Part shown: piece by piece, positions 24,698-37,026 of the stretch | How the letters are laid out: each line of letters begins with the position of its first letter | Numbering within the stretch: position 1 is the stretch's first letter | NCBI GenBank assembly: GCA_014904845.1 | Contig: MU119205.1 | Location: forward strand, 558,001-622,000 | Length of the DNA: 64,000 nt | Reading direction: 5' to 3' | Source of the DNA: Acephala macrosclerotiorum | Taxonomy: Eukaryota; Ascomycota; Leotiomycetes; Helotiales; Mollisiaceae | Translations under genes and position numbers: made by a program | Notes under the pieces: model-generated | The model's input: only the letters and a program-made list of their open reading frames with translations | Told to the model about the DNA's origin: nothing | Databases searched by the model: none

Positions 24698-24761
24698 AAG
24701 ACCTTGAAGTGAGAGAATCCTTAAATCAGAGAACCCTTAAGTTAGAAAACCCTCGGGTGAC
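24698..24761 (-). repeat. Degenerate 16-bp minisatellite, array B (inverted to array A)
   Basis: Four consecutive 16-mers: AAGACCTTGAAGTGAG, AGAATCCTTAAATCAG, AGAACCCTTAAGTTAG and AAAACCCTCGGGTGAC. Reverse-complemented they match the array A unit (TCAGAGAACCCT is the complement of AGGGTTCTCTGA). Confidence 0.7.
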
Positions 24762-24841
24762 GGGACCACCAGCTGTGAAGCCGGATATCAGATGCTACGT
24801 ATCTTTCTCGTCCGACGTTTTGGGTGTTTTTATGATAGCTT

Positions 24842-25660
24842 TCAACGTTGCCTGAGTACTGCTCTCAAACTTTTGGTTTGCTTCCTAACCTCCTCCTCCG
24901 TCTGTTCTTCGAAGTGGGCATAGAAGCCAAGAAATTCCTCAACGCTATCGTAGACATCACTACGCCAGTCTTCGTCATGAACACCGTACCTCCACTTCCA
25001 TTGTTCATTCTCCTCGTGACGGCAATAGAGGGCGTAAGAGCCGCCCCAACTGCGTGGACCGCCGCCAACCTTGAATGCGACAGCAATCTCCCAGTCCTCC
25101 CAAATGAACGTCAATTCATTAGAACCCCCTTCTTCGACGTACCGGATGGGCACAGTGACATTTTCTACCATGTCCTCTAGCTGATTATCTTCAATTGGAA
25201 ATACAAAATCGAATTGCTTCATCTCGCGGTGATACGGTAGTCCCGGACCAGTGATGCCGCTGACAAGCGTACAAAGGTACTCCAAGTCGGCTGGAGGAAA
25301 TTCTGCTACCTCGACGTTCTCTGGGATGCGCGTCCAAATAGCTGCAAAATATTCCTCTCTTAATTTCAGATTAACTAGATAGTCAAATACTCCGTCCAAG
25401 CCAGCGCGTCTAATCAAGTCGGCGAGCACATCGTCCTGGAGTAGATCTTGCGGCGACGTGACGGACTTGGGAACATAGATTTGTCGATGGAGTTCTTGCA
25501 TGCGTAGTGTTTGGGCGAGGCTTGCTGACTAGCTGGGCGGAATAGGCTGCGTTTCCAGGCCTTCCACCAGGATGCGCAGCAAGAAGAAGCTGTGCTGCGT
25601 TACCGTTTCGCGATATTGCTGCAGTGCGGTTGCAATCTTGGTGCGTCGCTCTTCATCCAT
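24842..25660 (-). pseudogene. Unknown gene with one in-frame TAG
   Basis: A single frame of 272 codons on the minus strand runs from ATG at 25660 to a stop at 24842, broken only by a TAG at 25529-25531. Upstream reads MDEERRTKIATALQQYRETV and downstream continues without frame change (SASLAQTLRMQEL). The downstream part alone (ATG 25501) could make 219 residues, with acidic, Trp-rich features such as WEDWEIAVAFKVGGGPRSWGG and a Glu/Arg-rich helix at the end. No family is recognised. A CAG-to-TAG change would be enough to explain the stop and fits RIP-type C-to-T mutation; nearby AT-rich DNA supports that. A functional shorter product cannot be excluded. Confidence 0.5.
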
Positions 25661-26776
25661 ATTGTCCACTTTTCCTGCTCGTAGTGGTTGGAACGAATAT
25701 ACGGGAGCAGGGTTTGTTTGATTGACAGGCCGGGAATTTTTTAATAAAGGTTTATAATTATACAATAAGCAAATATTAATTATAATAAATAATTATATTA
25801 TTAAATTAAAAAAGGACAGGTTCGAAAATATGTAATAGTTAAAAAAAATTTAAATTTTTTTTTAAAAAATACAAACTAAAATTAAACAAATCGGAGTTTT
25901 ATAATAGGGAAATAAAATCATGAATTTTATTATTGGGTTGGGCAACCGCATCGTGCAATCTGTTCTGCGTTGACGATCTTCATAAAAAAATGAATTGGTC
26001 ATGTGATAGCATTACGTGTCGCCCAAGCTGAGCATTTCCAACGTGCCAATCTCTGTTGCGTTTGATTATAAATAATCTTTCAATGGAAGCATCCCATTTT
26101 GTCCTTTTCCATGGCAAGATCTTGCAAACTTTGTTAAGTGAACAATGTCGAGGTCACGTGTCGATTTTTTCCTCTTTCAACGAAACTTTACTCTCAGCAG
26201 ATTCTACCCATTCCAATTTCCTTTCCGAAAAAAGGTCGATTGGCAATAGCTCTGTCCATTGTCCACTCAAAGTCTTCTAAAATCATGCAGCTTCGTTTTC
26301 CCAAAAGCTAATGTTTGATTCCACGTGGTTCAGTCCTCAAGTCGTGGCTGAGAACGTTAACAGGGTAGACTTTCCGTCCTGTGATCATTAACTTGGCTCA
26401 AAGTATATCAAGTCCTTCTAATTCCTGAACTTTATAAAGTTGTTGCCTGAGCTAGTCCTGCCGCAATGGTGAAGTATGCCCTGTTGAGAAGCCTAGAGCT
26501 ATCAGAATACGGGCTTTACGAGATACGAGATGTTGGTTCTCATTCGATGATTGTGGTACAAAATCTATTAACAATAAAATGTTGTAAAGCTGTTTTTGAG
26601 CTAATCCCCAGCCTTTTGTTTCTAGCTGCATGCCTAAGTATTTTTTTTTTTTTTTCTTTTCTACAAATCTCTACTCCCAAGTCAGCCGTATTTTCATAGA
26701 TGCAGAGAGTCTAATTAGGTTCGTGCTCGCCACTTGCATGTGTTCGAAGCTTCATTGGGAATAAAGCTTTGTTGCT
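25661..26776. other. Intergenic region with an AT-rich island
   Basis: A strongly AT-rich block spans about 25,735-25,900, with T and A homopolymers. Another T-run lies near 26640-26654. No gene is supported. Confidence 0.5.
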
Positions 26777-27803
26777 CTATATAAGAATTATTTCTTCCCA
26801 TTGCATCTTGGTCTGGCTAGGCAAGGCTAAGATTCTTGCTTCAACTTGTCCTACTCCTCTTCTCTCAGCAACAATATTGCCTCTCTTAGAAATTGAATAT
26901 GGAATCCACAAGACATTATAAGACAAGTCAGTACCTATTTCCTCCACTATCTTTCGCACAATCTCGAAACACTCGATTCCTTTAGCCCCGGTTGCATGCA
27001 TCTCCTCTATCTCATCACAGAACCAAGATTTCTCATAGAGAGCAGGCACAGTAGAGCAATAGTGGCACGTCCAGCAAAACTAGAATCGGTGCTGGAATCT
27101 GGGAACACGTATCCGACCTTAACTCCTTCGGTGTTGAGGATATCCAGGACGTTATCCCACTCACCGCGGACGACTTAAATTCAGTGCTTAACCATTTACC
27201 TCTATTGCCCGCCTCTGTAGATGGTTTTAGTTGTGCCATAAGAGATATACTCTCGAATCTCAGCATACCGGCGGCTTCGGAAGTTGTCTCGTGCGTTATA
27301 TTGGTTGCTAATATATTTGGGAGGCTAGAGCAACACCGGCTGCCATTTACTTCATGGAAACCACACTGGCTGTGCTCAACAGCATGCCACTTTATCCAAG
27401 TGCACTCATCTTGTCACCAGGTAATGTCTGCATCGTTTGCCAGATATGTCATAGCTGAGACATTCACAGGTCCCTGCCAGCCCGCCCACGTCCACCTCGG
27501 AAAGCCAGGTCGCCTTTCCGTGGGCATCTTGGGGTGCCATAAAACGTATAGGTCAAACCTCTTCGCAGGCAGTCCAAATAGTATAACCGCCTTCAATCGA
27601 GATTCAATATAGCTGGCAACCCCAGCAAAAACGCTGAGTATGTCATTCGTCCACCCAATGTTTCTACGGGTATACTCATAAACAAGGTCACCGTAGGAAT
27701 AGCCTACGGGATCTTCTTGGGACTCACTCGTAAATCCTTTCCCTTTCGTTCTCCAAGATTCAGCGTAGAGAGCAGGCATAAAGATATGTATTTGCTCCCC
27801 CAA
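26777..27803 (-). pseudogene. 3' remnant of a HET-family gene
   Basis: Minus-strand frames contain segments diagnostic of the C-terminal half of HET (heterokaryon-incompatibility) proteins: ILFGLPAKRFDLYVLWHP, RRPGFPRWTWAGWQG, TWIKWHAVE and the terminal YNVLWIPYSISKRG with VAERRGVGQ. The first frame (27803-27414) ends in TGA, yet the same frame continues HET-like to about 27033. The final segment (27049-26777) is in another frame. No HET domain lies upstream; the next gene ends at 27918. This is therefore a 5'-truncated, decayed copy. An intron could explain one of the frame changes but not the TGA. Confidence 0.6.
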
Positions 27804-27917
27804 TGCATCGGGGCAAGCTGACTCGACTTAATTTGAATGAGAATATGAATAACAATAGATACAAAAACTGTATGAGGTACATCCGCTTTATATAATTGTT
27901 CGATGCCTCGCAATGTT

Positions 27918-30900
27918 TCATACAAGCAGCTTCGGCGTCTGGCTTTCTTTCAACCCTTGTTTCGTAGCTTCCTCCTCCTCCTCCTCCTCCTCCTCTTCCT
28001 CTTCCTCTTCCTCTTCCTCTTCCTCTTCCTCTTCCTCTTCCTCTTCCTCTTCCTCTTCCTCTTCCAGTATCTGCCCCTCCTTCAAGCTATGTATCGTAGC
28101 CTCATCCTTCCCCTTCTCCTTCCCCTTCTCCTTCTCCTTCTCCTTCTCCTTCTCCTTCTCCTTCTCCTTCTCCTTCTCCGCCATCCTCTCTCTAGTCTTT
28201 CCGAAAGAATCATCGTTTGGCTTATGCGTCGGGGAGGTTTGATGGTGGGGTGAGGGCTTGTTGGAGAGGGGAAGCTTGATAGCCTTGAAAGTGGGATGCT
28301 GAGAAGGGGGGTAGGGAGGCGCGGTTGACTGATATTGGAGAGGGAGGGACTTGTAATAATTAGATTAGAAGAAATTATATACGTCATAAATACTTACAGG
28401 AGTTCTATCTTCATCAACATCTTCTGTTGCTGATGTTGCGGCGTCTATAAGATCCTCCCATCGTTTACCATATGCAGCTGATAGTCCGCTGGAAGGTTCA
28501 GCTGAAAAGGCTTTCCGATCATAACTCATTCGTCTCAAGTGTGCGTTTTCTCCTCGGGACTTCTGTCGTTTGTGTTGTGGTTCTCGAGCTCTTTCACCAC
28601 TATTGGCGTAGGTTTCGCTGTCGGAATTCGTATCGGTATTGTTGGCAAGCTGAAGCTCGTCTTTGAACAATGGTTCCTCATCATCAGTATGCTTGGCTTT
28701 TAGTCTCAGGCCAAGTGACTCAAGAGTTTCTTGGACGTCCGCGTGGATCTTCATCCATCGCTCGTGTAGTCTTCTAAATCCGGGGACTTCAGGACTTTGT
28801 TGCTTATTGCGCTTATATGCGATGTCGCTTAGGCGGGGTTGAATTGTAAGTTGAAGTTCTCGAATACTATGATTGAGGTTTGTTCTTGAGAGTATATCGC
28901 CGAGATCTATTCGTGAGCCGACAATACTTCGTAAAGTCTTGAATTGAGTATCGATCTTAATAGCAGAGTTAAGGAAGTCGTGTTGCAAGGTGTCGAGTGC
29001 GCTAGTTGTCGAGCCTAGTCTGCGGTTGGCACGAATAGCTTGGCAGAGATCGTCGCACTTTTCTAACTCGGAAATGAGTTGGAGAAGTAGTTCCTGGAAT
29101 GTCTTTTGCAGTGGCGGCCGAGGCGTTTGATTCGCACTCGTCTCATCTTGTACGTCCTGGTCAGATCCAAGTCGTGTAACCCAAGATTCGAACTCGCCAT
29201 TACCGCCTACAGCGTTTGTAGCTTGCTGAGTCTGCAGTTGTGTCTTGAGTTTGCTTGCTTGCTGCTCCCTGAGCATTCGTTCGTGTAGTAATAAATCTTG
29301 CGCTGGATCCATTCCGGCCGAAGCTGACATGCCGCTGCCAGCTGAATCACCAGCAATCGGCTGCTGTCCTGATCTAACTTGCTGCTCATCTGCAGAAGGC
29401 AAAAATGCTTCTCTATTAGGATCAAACTTCGGGCCAGCATCCTGCTTCTTCTTGTATTCCTCGAGCTCGTGTTCTCTTCGTCCTGAGGCTAGATGGTCTG
29501 GATGGGGAGGTGCAGTCGTAGTATCATTCAGAGCTACCTCTCCACCCGATTCCTCCTTAAGCCTCTGTTGCAGTCTGTGAACTTCCGCAAAATCTCCCTT
29601 TTGTTCTGCTCGTCCAATCTGGCGCTGGTAATAGGTTTCTGCGCTGACGTAAATGCCTCTTTCTGTATCGTAGAAAACACTCGTCTGGATAATTGTTGCG
29701 TGGTTGGGCGTTCTGTTCTTGTCAGCGAGAGCCTTCTTCTCGAACGCTCACGTCATACTCATCGTGCCCCAAGGTCTCTAACAATGCTTGTCTCGACTTC
29801 TCGAACTCTGACTTGAACTCATCCATTTTATAGTCCAAATCTTGTAGATGTTTCTCCACTCTCCCATCAGACGAGTGTTGCAATCTCCGAACTTCCGTGT
29901 CATCTCCCTCTTTCTCTGCCTGCTGAATTTGGCTCTGGTAAACGGTTTGTAGTTCATTCTCATACACCTCTTTCACGATATTGAATTTGTTCTCCTTGTT
30001 AGCCAGCTCTTTCTTCGCTTCATAGCTCGGTTTATTTTCCTCGTCTGTTTGACTCGGAAACTCCGACTTGAGCCCATCCTTCTTAGTACTCTTATCCTGC
30101 TCCAGCGGCGGCCCTTTGGGGGCTATCAGATCATGTGCTGGTTCAATGACTTCTGGATATGGTGTCCATAAAGATCCAATCTGTGGTCTGGAAAAGTTCT
30201 CCTGGGGAGCAAAGCTTGCTGGAGGCTGGGCAAGGTTTGGAAGGGTATGTTGCTCAACGGATAATTCATGAACAGTACCCTCTGATGGAGTTTCTTCTCC
30301 TGACTCGATGTTCTCACCGTCTTCGGAAAGATTGGCGAGCTCTTCCTCGTTTTTATCAAGATATATAGGACTCTCGCGATCTTGCTCTCGTCGTTGACGA
30401 AACTCTTCAGCGGCAGCCTCTCTACGAGCTTTCGTAGGGTACCGACTTCGTCGCTCAGCAAGCCACGCATCTAAATCAGTAGGAACCCTATCAAATATTA
30501 GCCAGAACTAAGTTTCCAGTTCATAAAACATACTGGGGAGTGTCTGAACCAAGTAAAGCAACAAGAACGGCTTCTTCATCACTGTCATCGACTGCGGCTT
30601 CACTTCCTTCATGATCAATGTCATCCAGTTCGTCTGAACTCTCTTCAAGATCAACGCTAGGAGTAGCTCTAGGGCTAGTACCAGGATGAGGGCTGTCACT
30701 GTCGCTAGGGACTATATGACTTTCGCTAGAGAGAGCCAAGGCCGCAACTCCGGCAGCTATCGGCGTTCCCACGGATATCCCTGACATAATTCCTTTTCCT
30801 TCAAGCTTGCTTTTGAGAATGGATTGAATTATTGGATCATCCTCGAGGCTCTTTAGTAGTTCATGAGCTTTGGTGACACACCCCCATTCGTAACATCTCC

Positions 30901-33214
30901 GGTCCTGATCCAGAATCCCAGCGAACAACGACTCCTCAACAAACAGAATTGATGGATCTTGTGACCATGGTAGGGGTTGATATTCCTTATCATCTGGAAT
31001 GTGGGTAGTGGGAAACATAATGTAGGCATGTTTGTCTCCACTGAACGGACGTTTCATGCCGTCATGGAATTGAGAGATGTAATTCCTAAACCCTCCCCAC
31101 GAAGAATATGGATTTCTTTGAGCAGGCTCGACACCCTGGAACCTTGACTGGTCGTCGATATCATCGAAAACTGGCACGAGGTGCCTGTCCGGGTCCTTCT
31201 CGATTGTACTTCTACTCGGAGGCTGGGAAAGGCCCAAGCTACCCTTCTCGCTTCCAGAGTCCTCTGATCCCTCATCTGAATATGGCGGAAAAGATTTCAG
31301 GGCGAGATGCCGCAGATGACCCACTATATGGTCTTCTAGGCAGCCTTTGACATCGCTTGAGCCACAAAACGGGCAGGATTTAAACAATGGTCCAATTGTC
31401 CGAGCATTTCGCTCGGCAAGTACGCGAAGTTGTGCTTTCGTGAAAGGACCATGCATTTTGCTCATGTGATCCGTGTATTCGGTCTCCATGTCGAATTGTA
31501 GTAATCCATGGGATTTTGAGTTACAGCGCCATCGTAAATCGTGCTTACTCATATGTTTAATCCATTCGTCATTGTGGTTATACAGCTCGTCCGGCCTGTC
31601 ACAATCTTCGAACAGACATACATACGCGTCGAGATCGTTTTTGACGTGGGCCCTACAAAATTCACCAGTCAGTATCTGTCAAGAAGTTCAGAGCGGTAAA
31701 GTATTCCTAGTTTGTAACCAGAACGCTGATAAGTACTCACTTCCATTTTTTCTCGTCAACAACATCCTGACTTGGGAGTGCGTAGAAGCAAAATGGACAA
31801 GTCACTTCTGCGATCGCTTGGGTGCAATCAACCCAATCCTGTTCCAAAGTCCTTTTGAGCTTCGCATCAGCATCAGAGATCTGTTCGGATATCATATCCG
31901 GATCAAAGGGTTGGAGTAACTTAAGGTAAGCCTTGTGGTCCTCTTCACGTTGTCTCTTCAGTTTTCTATACTTCTGTTTGATGCGACCAACAGGAGCTGG
32001 AGGGAAGATGAGGTCTTCGTGATTGCCCAAAGCAATGGTTTTGGACGCTGAAACGACAGAAGGCGTGGAGGCTTTCTTGAATTTATCGGGGGCCAAGGTC
32101 GTAGCACTGACCGCCATCGACTTTACAACGCTTTGGGAGTAGTTTTCAACGACTTCGGATGCATCTAGAACTTCATTTTCGTCCACCGAGATGACGTCTT
32201 GTGGCTGAGTGGTTGGAAACTTTATTGTAGGCTGTGAAATAGTATTCCTAGGCTTAATAGGAGTCTCTCCGTAGCGATTTCTCCTATATAGAATTCTCTT
32301 TCGCCGTTGGAGCATTGTAGAAGCAAGGCGCTCCCGAATCACGTCCCCGATGCCAGGGAATCGGTCAAGCACGTAGTTCGCAAAGACTTGCTGCAACAGT
32401 GGTTCCGCATCATTGCCATCATCATCTTCGATACGAAATTTCGATGCCCTGAGATTCTGCGATTCTTTACTTGCTCTGCGAATGGTATTTGCCAGCCTGT
32501 GAAGGAGATTTATTTCACCCGCGATTGCTCGTAGACAGCGATCGAGTTTCCCGTCCGCGACAACTACATCGCCTTCCGATCTCTCTGGCTGCGTGGTGTC
32601 GAGAGTCTTCAGGACAGCTAGGCCTATGTGCAATTAGCAATGCTGAGTCATGACTGTCATAACATGTACCCGTTTCTGAACATGTTCGGAGCGAGGCACA
32701 ACTCAGTTAGAAAACACTTCATCTAGGGTTCCAGCTTCTAAGGAGAATGATCATGGCGGAGAGCGACGTGGAAGAGATAGGTACGTTTGGCAAAAGAGGA
32801 AGTCACGTGATAGTAACTAAAGCTAACAAGCCACGATAGCTACCTTAGTGCAAGGAGTGCAGTGAGAATCCAGCTCGGAAGAGGAGAAAGACATCGACAA
32901 GTTCATCAGATCGCCAACATCGTATGAACATATATACACCTACAGTTCTGAATACTGTCATCCAGTGCATCCAAGAGACCTCGAACGACGTCTTGGACTT
33001 CCGGTACCTCCCTCAAACGATGATCCATAGAAGCTCGCCCAGGGGCGAAGACTCCAATACTAGCAGTCCATATCGAGAATCTTGCGATTTGATCCTCTAC
33101 CAGTGAGAGCTCTCGCGGAGATGTAGATGCAGATTGCTGAAGGCATTGTTGAAAAGACCCGAGGCACAGTTCGGAACCCCGAGTGATCGTGGGCTGCTGT
33201 TGCTCTGTAGCCAT
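27918..33214 (-). CDS. Large acuF-like C2H2 zinc-finger protein with NUFIP1-like motif and charged tail
   Basis: Six exons (33214-32944, 32623-31741, 31652-30534, 30487-29752, 29684-28398, 28328-27918) join in phase for 1,568 residues. The N-terminal ARFSIWTASIGVFAPGRAS and LDHRLREVPEVQDVV pattern is the fungal N-terminal domain common in acuF-like zinc-finger and STAND-type proteins. Zinc-finger segments follow: CPFCFYALPS (about 366), VCLFEDCDRP, RWRCNSKSHG and CPFCGSSDVKGCLEDHIVGHLRHLAL. At about 759-782, DLDAWLAERRSRYPTKAR resembles the conserved NUFIP1 motif. The rest is coiled-coil, and the last exon is almost entirely Glu/Lys, encoded by a microsatellite. Intron 1 is long (320 nt), so a split into two genes is possible. 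Probably nuclear; function unknown. Its start is divergent from the DUF7580-S8 protease. Confidence 0.7.
27969..28184. repeat. CCT/TTCCTC and CCTTCT microsatellite, coding for Glu/Lys
   Basis: Trinucleotide and hexanucleotide tracts (CCT)n, (CTTCCT)n and (CCTTCT)n. Read on the minus strand in the frame of the last exon above, they give poly-Glu and (Glu-Lys)n without a stop, ending at TAA/TAG-free 27918. Confidence 0.85.
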
Positions 33215-33814
33215 CTTGCGGGCGTCAGGATAAGCCGGATTTTAGTGTCCGAGTTGAAGATATCTTATGCATAGACGGCGACATGCGCACTCGATTTCTC
33301 TCATTGGGAAGGATGAGCGTTGAAGGAGGACGTGTGAGGCTGTTGCGATGAGGCAATATGGGACCGCAAGGCAGCAAGGCCGCAATGGAATGCAATGCAA
33401 TGCAACTCTGGACTCTGCACAGCCCCCGACTTCCCACCCCACGCCCCTCAGATCTCGAACATCAGGCCTACTGCTATTACGTTGCCGCACGCCAGTCCTG
33501 TCTACCTTTTATGCGCCCAGCACAACTAAATGCGCTCCTGGGAGGACGCACGGTGACTCGCGATAACATACCTCTCACCTCAACATTCTCTGAGATTCAT
33601 TAGCGACCACGAGACGGAGACTCGGAGGTGGCAATCGAGGCTGCGTTCTTGCCAGTATTTCATATCACCATATGGCAAGACTTCGAGGCCCTTATTCCAC
33701 ATTCGAGAGCACCTTTGGATTGCAAGACGCTAGGTGCTGATACGAAGGAATCAGTCATAGTTCTATCGACGTGCAGCGCTACAATATTACAGTTCTGAGC
33801 CAACAATCTCAAAG
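33215..33814. promoter_or_regulatory. Divergent promoter of the zinc-finger and S8 protease genes
   Basis: 600 bp between the two start codons. Contains CAATG/CAATGC repeats near 33380-33405. It presumably drives both genes; no operator is defined. Confidence 0.4.
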
Positions 33815-36800
33815 ATGGCGCCAATCCTTCATACGGACGAGAGTACTCAGACCATGACCTTGTTATTTGAGGCAACCAGGATGATTCGAGAAAGCGCTAG
33901 GCTTCTCAAGAACAATGAGAAGGATAGAGAGCTCAAGAATTTCTACAGCCGGTTAATGGCTCATTGTCTCATGGTCCGCGACCACGCCCAACGCATCAGA
34001 GCTGCTGTGGCACCAGACAATGAACTCCTACTTCGAATATTTGTTCTATTTGAGCCGATAACCACAATACATGTACTGCATTCAACATTCCCAGTCTCCT
34101 CTTACTCTCGGCTACAGGTTCTCAATCACCACTGGAATAAGATGCAGGATGAACACGACAGTATTAAGATCGAATTCATCAAGGAGCATCTAAACTTCAG
34201 ACTAGCTCCAGAGCAACGTGATGAGTTTCTCGAGTCCCTGGAGAAGTGGGAAGATGATCTCATTGCACAATACCCCGAGGACCCTTCGCAATGGTCCAAG
34301 GACGACTTCGGACCATCGAGGAGGAGTGGAAAGCAGCCCTCATACACTGTATGGAATGCAGCGCAGTCGATTTTCAAAGCGCTCATAGCTGCTAAGTGTA
34401 AATGTCAGCCTCCTCACGAGTTTGGTGCTAGACTTTGTTTAGGCACATACCGGAGACCGGAACTCGGCAACGACATTGACGAAGAGTTGGACTTCTGCAT
34501 GTTTCTTTCAATGCAACAAGATTGGAGAGAGGTACACGTTCATACAGTCAGGGAGACGTCAGTGCGGTTTGCCGACCAGCCAAAGAAGCTGCTGGGCTAT
34601 CAGCCAGCTAAAGTGAGGAATTTGTGCGGGCCGTTCGAGAAGATTCAGAAGATGGCATCACATCGTCTCGAGCTGAAGGTTGAGAGAGGCCGGCTCTGGA
34701 AACTACGGTCTGAGAAGAGCAATTTCACAATCGACAGGACGAAGACACCTGTCTCACTCGAACAGTTCATCAAAGACAGATCCGGATCTCTCACAGAGAA
34801 AACAAAACTTATTCTTGCTGTGTTGCTCAGTTACGCGGTCCTCCATCTACACGGGACGCCGTGGCTGCAACCCACGTGGAATTCTTCAAGCATAATATTC
34901 TTTCAAACAGCTTCTTCCACGATTCCCCTGAGACCTTTCATTCAAGCCCAGCTCGTGCAAGAGAGCATTGACGAAGCTACGCTAGGCCACGCTGTACAGC
35001 ACGAAGAGCTGGCATACGACCCTGACAACTCCGATTCGGATGGATTTGACCCAGATGATGTTGACCCAGATGACCTAGTGCTACATCATTGCCCATCGGT
35101 CGTCACTTTGGCGGTAATGCTAATGGAATTATATCTGGCAACACCGTTTGAAATACTCGCAAAGAAATATGGCGTTGGTTTGCCAGATGGGATACAGAAC
35201 CGCACAATATCTATCGATGCCGTCTCGGTGTTCCAAGAGTGTGAATCTGAGATTCCGGACAAATTCCGTTCCGCGGTGGAAAAATGCTTGGACCCGAAGA
35301 TCTGGCAGGATGAGAATGGCAGGAAGCTGGATGACCACATGCTAAGAACCATAATATATCAGGAGGTTGTTCAACCATTGGAAGATGAGTTGAGTAACGC
35401 ATTCAGTTCCATTTCTATCGACGAGCTAGACAGGATCGCACAGACTCTGGATTTTAGTAACTGGGGCCAGACTATACAGAACCAACAAACAGAAGGCCTC
35501 TCTCCTTGGCTTCATCCCGAGGATGCATACGGTCTTCCAAACGAATCTATGTCGGCTCCCCACTTTCAATATCTGACGGGGCTTCATGGGCCCTATCAAC
35601 AACCTCCATCACGCGCATGGGATCATCTTGCCGCACACGCCCCTTATATTGCCCAGAAGCTGGAGAAAAAGATGAATCACGAAGTCGACTATAAGAGTTC
35701 TAAGTTCTTTGATGACGAGACACTTTCTGAAGACCATTCCTCCGAAGAGTAAGCTATTGCCCTTACGGCCAGCTGCTATGCACACACGCCCTCTTACCTC
35801 TCGATCTCAGTCTGAAATTTCAGCCTTTCCACCGAGAAAGTATACTAATTTGTATGTCCATAGCTGCGACAAATATTTGAAGTGGAAAGATGACTTCAAA
35901 AAGGTCTACGACAAATTCATTGAGAAACCTTTACAAGATCGACCAAAACCGCCTATCAAAATCGCGATTCTCGACACTGGCGTGGATCTCAATCATCCGG
36001 ACATGGACGCACGCGACACGCAGATAAAACGCAAGTACAACTGGGTCAGTGAGCGATACAAGAAGATGGTTCATGATGACAATGGGCATGGTACCCATAC
36101 TGCGGGTCTGCTCCTCGACTATGCCCCAGACGCGGAGTTATACATAGCCAAGATCGCGGAGAATAAGCCGTCCAGCCCCATAGTGATCGCAGAGGTAACC
36201 TCGCGGAGAACATTTCCAACTTAAATAAGATCTAGACTGATATGAATAGGCCATAAATCATGCTATCAATCAGTGGAAGGTTGACATAATTTCCATGTCC
36301 TTCGGATTCCCAACACGCAGCATTGATAGCTATAGCGTGCTCGAAGGAGCCATCGAATATGCATATTCTCAACACGTCCTCTTATTTGCTGCTGCTTCAA
36401 ACAGTGGTAATAATCTGGATAGAGCCTACCCCGCCCGTGACCAAAACGTCATTTGTATCCATTCGACTGATGCGAACGGGAACCGGTCGAGGTTTAGTCC
36501 TACCGCCCTCGCTCATGATACAAATATAGCTACCATAGGTGAGGCTGTCCAGTCCGCATGGCCAGTGCATCTTTGCGACAAGACAACAAATCCTACCTTT
36601 GTCAAATACAAATCAGGCACCTCATATGCCACGCCTATAGCAGTGGGCATTGCAGCATTTCTGCTGCAGTACGCGAAGCTGCACCTGGGGGAAGAGCAGG
36701 TAGATAAGCTCAAAAGGCAGAAAGGAATGAAGGCTGTCCTTCGGAAGATTGCACAAAAGAGTCAAGATTCTAAACGTCGAGATGATTATGATTATATTGC

Positions 36801-36885
36801 TCTGAGTCTGTACTCTGACAACCTCTTTGGGAAGGGTGAAGGCTTCATAAAAGAGACGATTGTCGATGTACTTAACAATTCTTGA
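33815..36885 (+). CDS. DUF7580-like / subtilisin (peptidase S8) fusion protein
   Basis: Three exons (33815-35748, 35864-36194, 36250-36885) join in phase for 966 residues. The N-terminal about 640 residues are helical and include KLILAVLLSYAVLHLHGTPWLQ and a long acidic stretch before a VTLAVMLMELYLATPFE helix, as in fungal DUF7580 regions. The C-terminal S8 domain is complete: catalytic Asp682 in ILDTGVDLNHPDM, His720 in GHGTHTAG, oxyanion-hole Asn near 806 in AASNSGNN, and Ser880 in SGTSYATP. There is no signal peptide, so it should act in the cytosol. In fungi, cytosolic S8 proteases beside gasdermin genes (HET-Q2 type) cleave and activate the gasdermin. The next gene, convergent and 141 bp away, fits that role. 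DUF assignment is by pattern and less certain than the protease. Confidence 0.85.
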
Positions 36886-37026
36886 GATATCCAATTCACG
36901 TACGAGTCGTTGTACAGGTGTAAGATTCATGAGTTTCATAGCTGAATGAATTGGAAATACGTAGTTATCATCAATCATTAAGTCACCCACAGTTCCATCG
37001 AGTGCCGACAATACGTCGCCAACAAC

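Noticed and set aside
27903..28387. Leu- or Ser- or Arg-rich open frames on other strands and frames across the microsatellite
   Set aside because: Low-complexity artefacts; only the minus-strand Glu/Lys frame joins a gene in phase.
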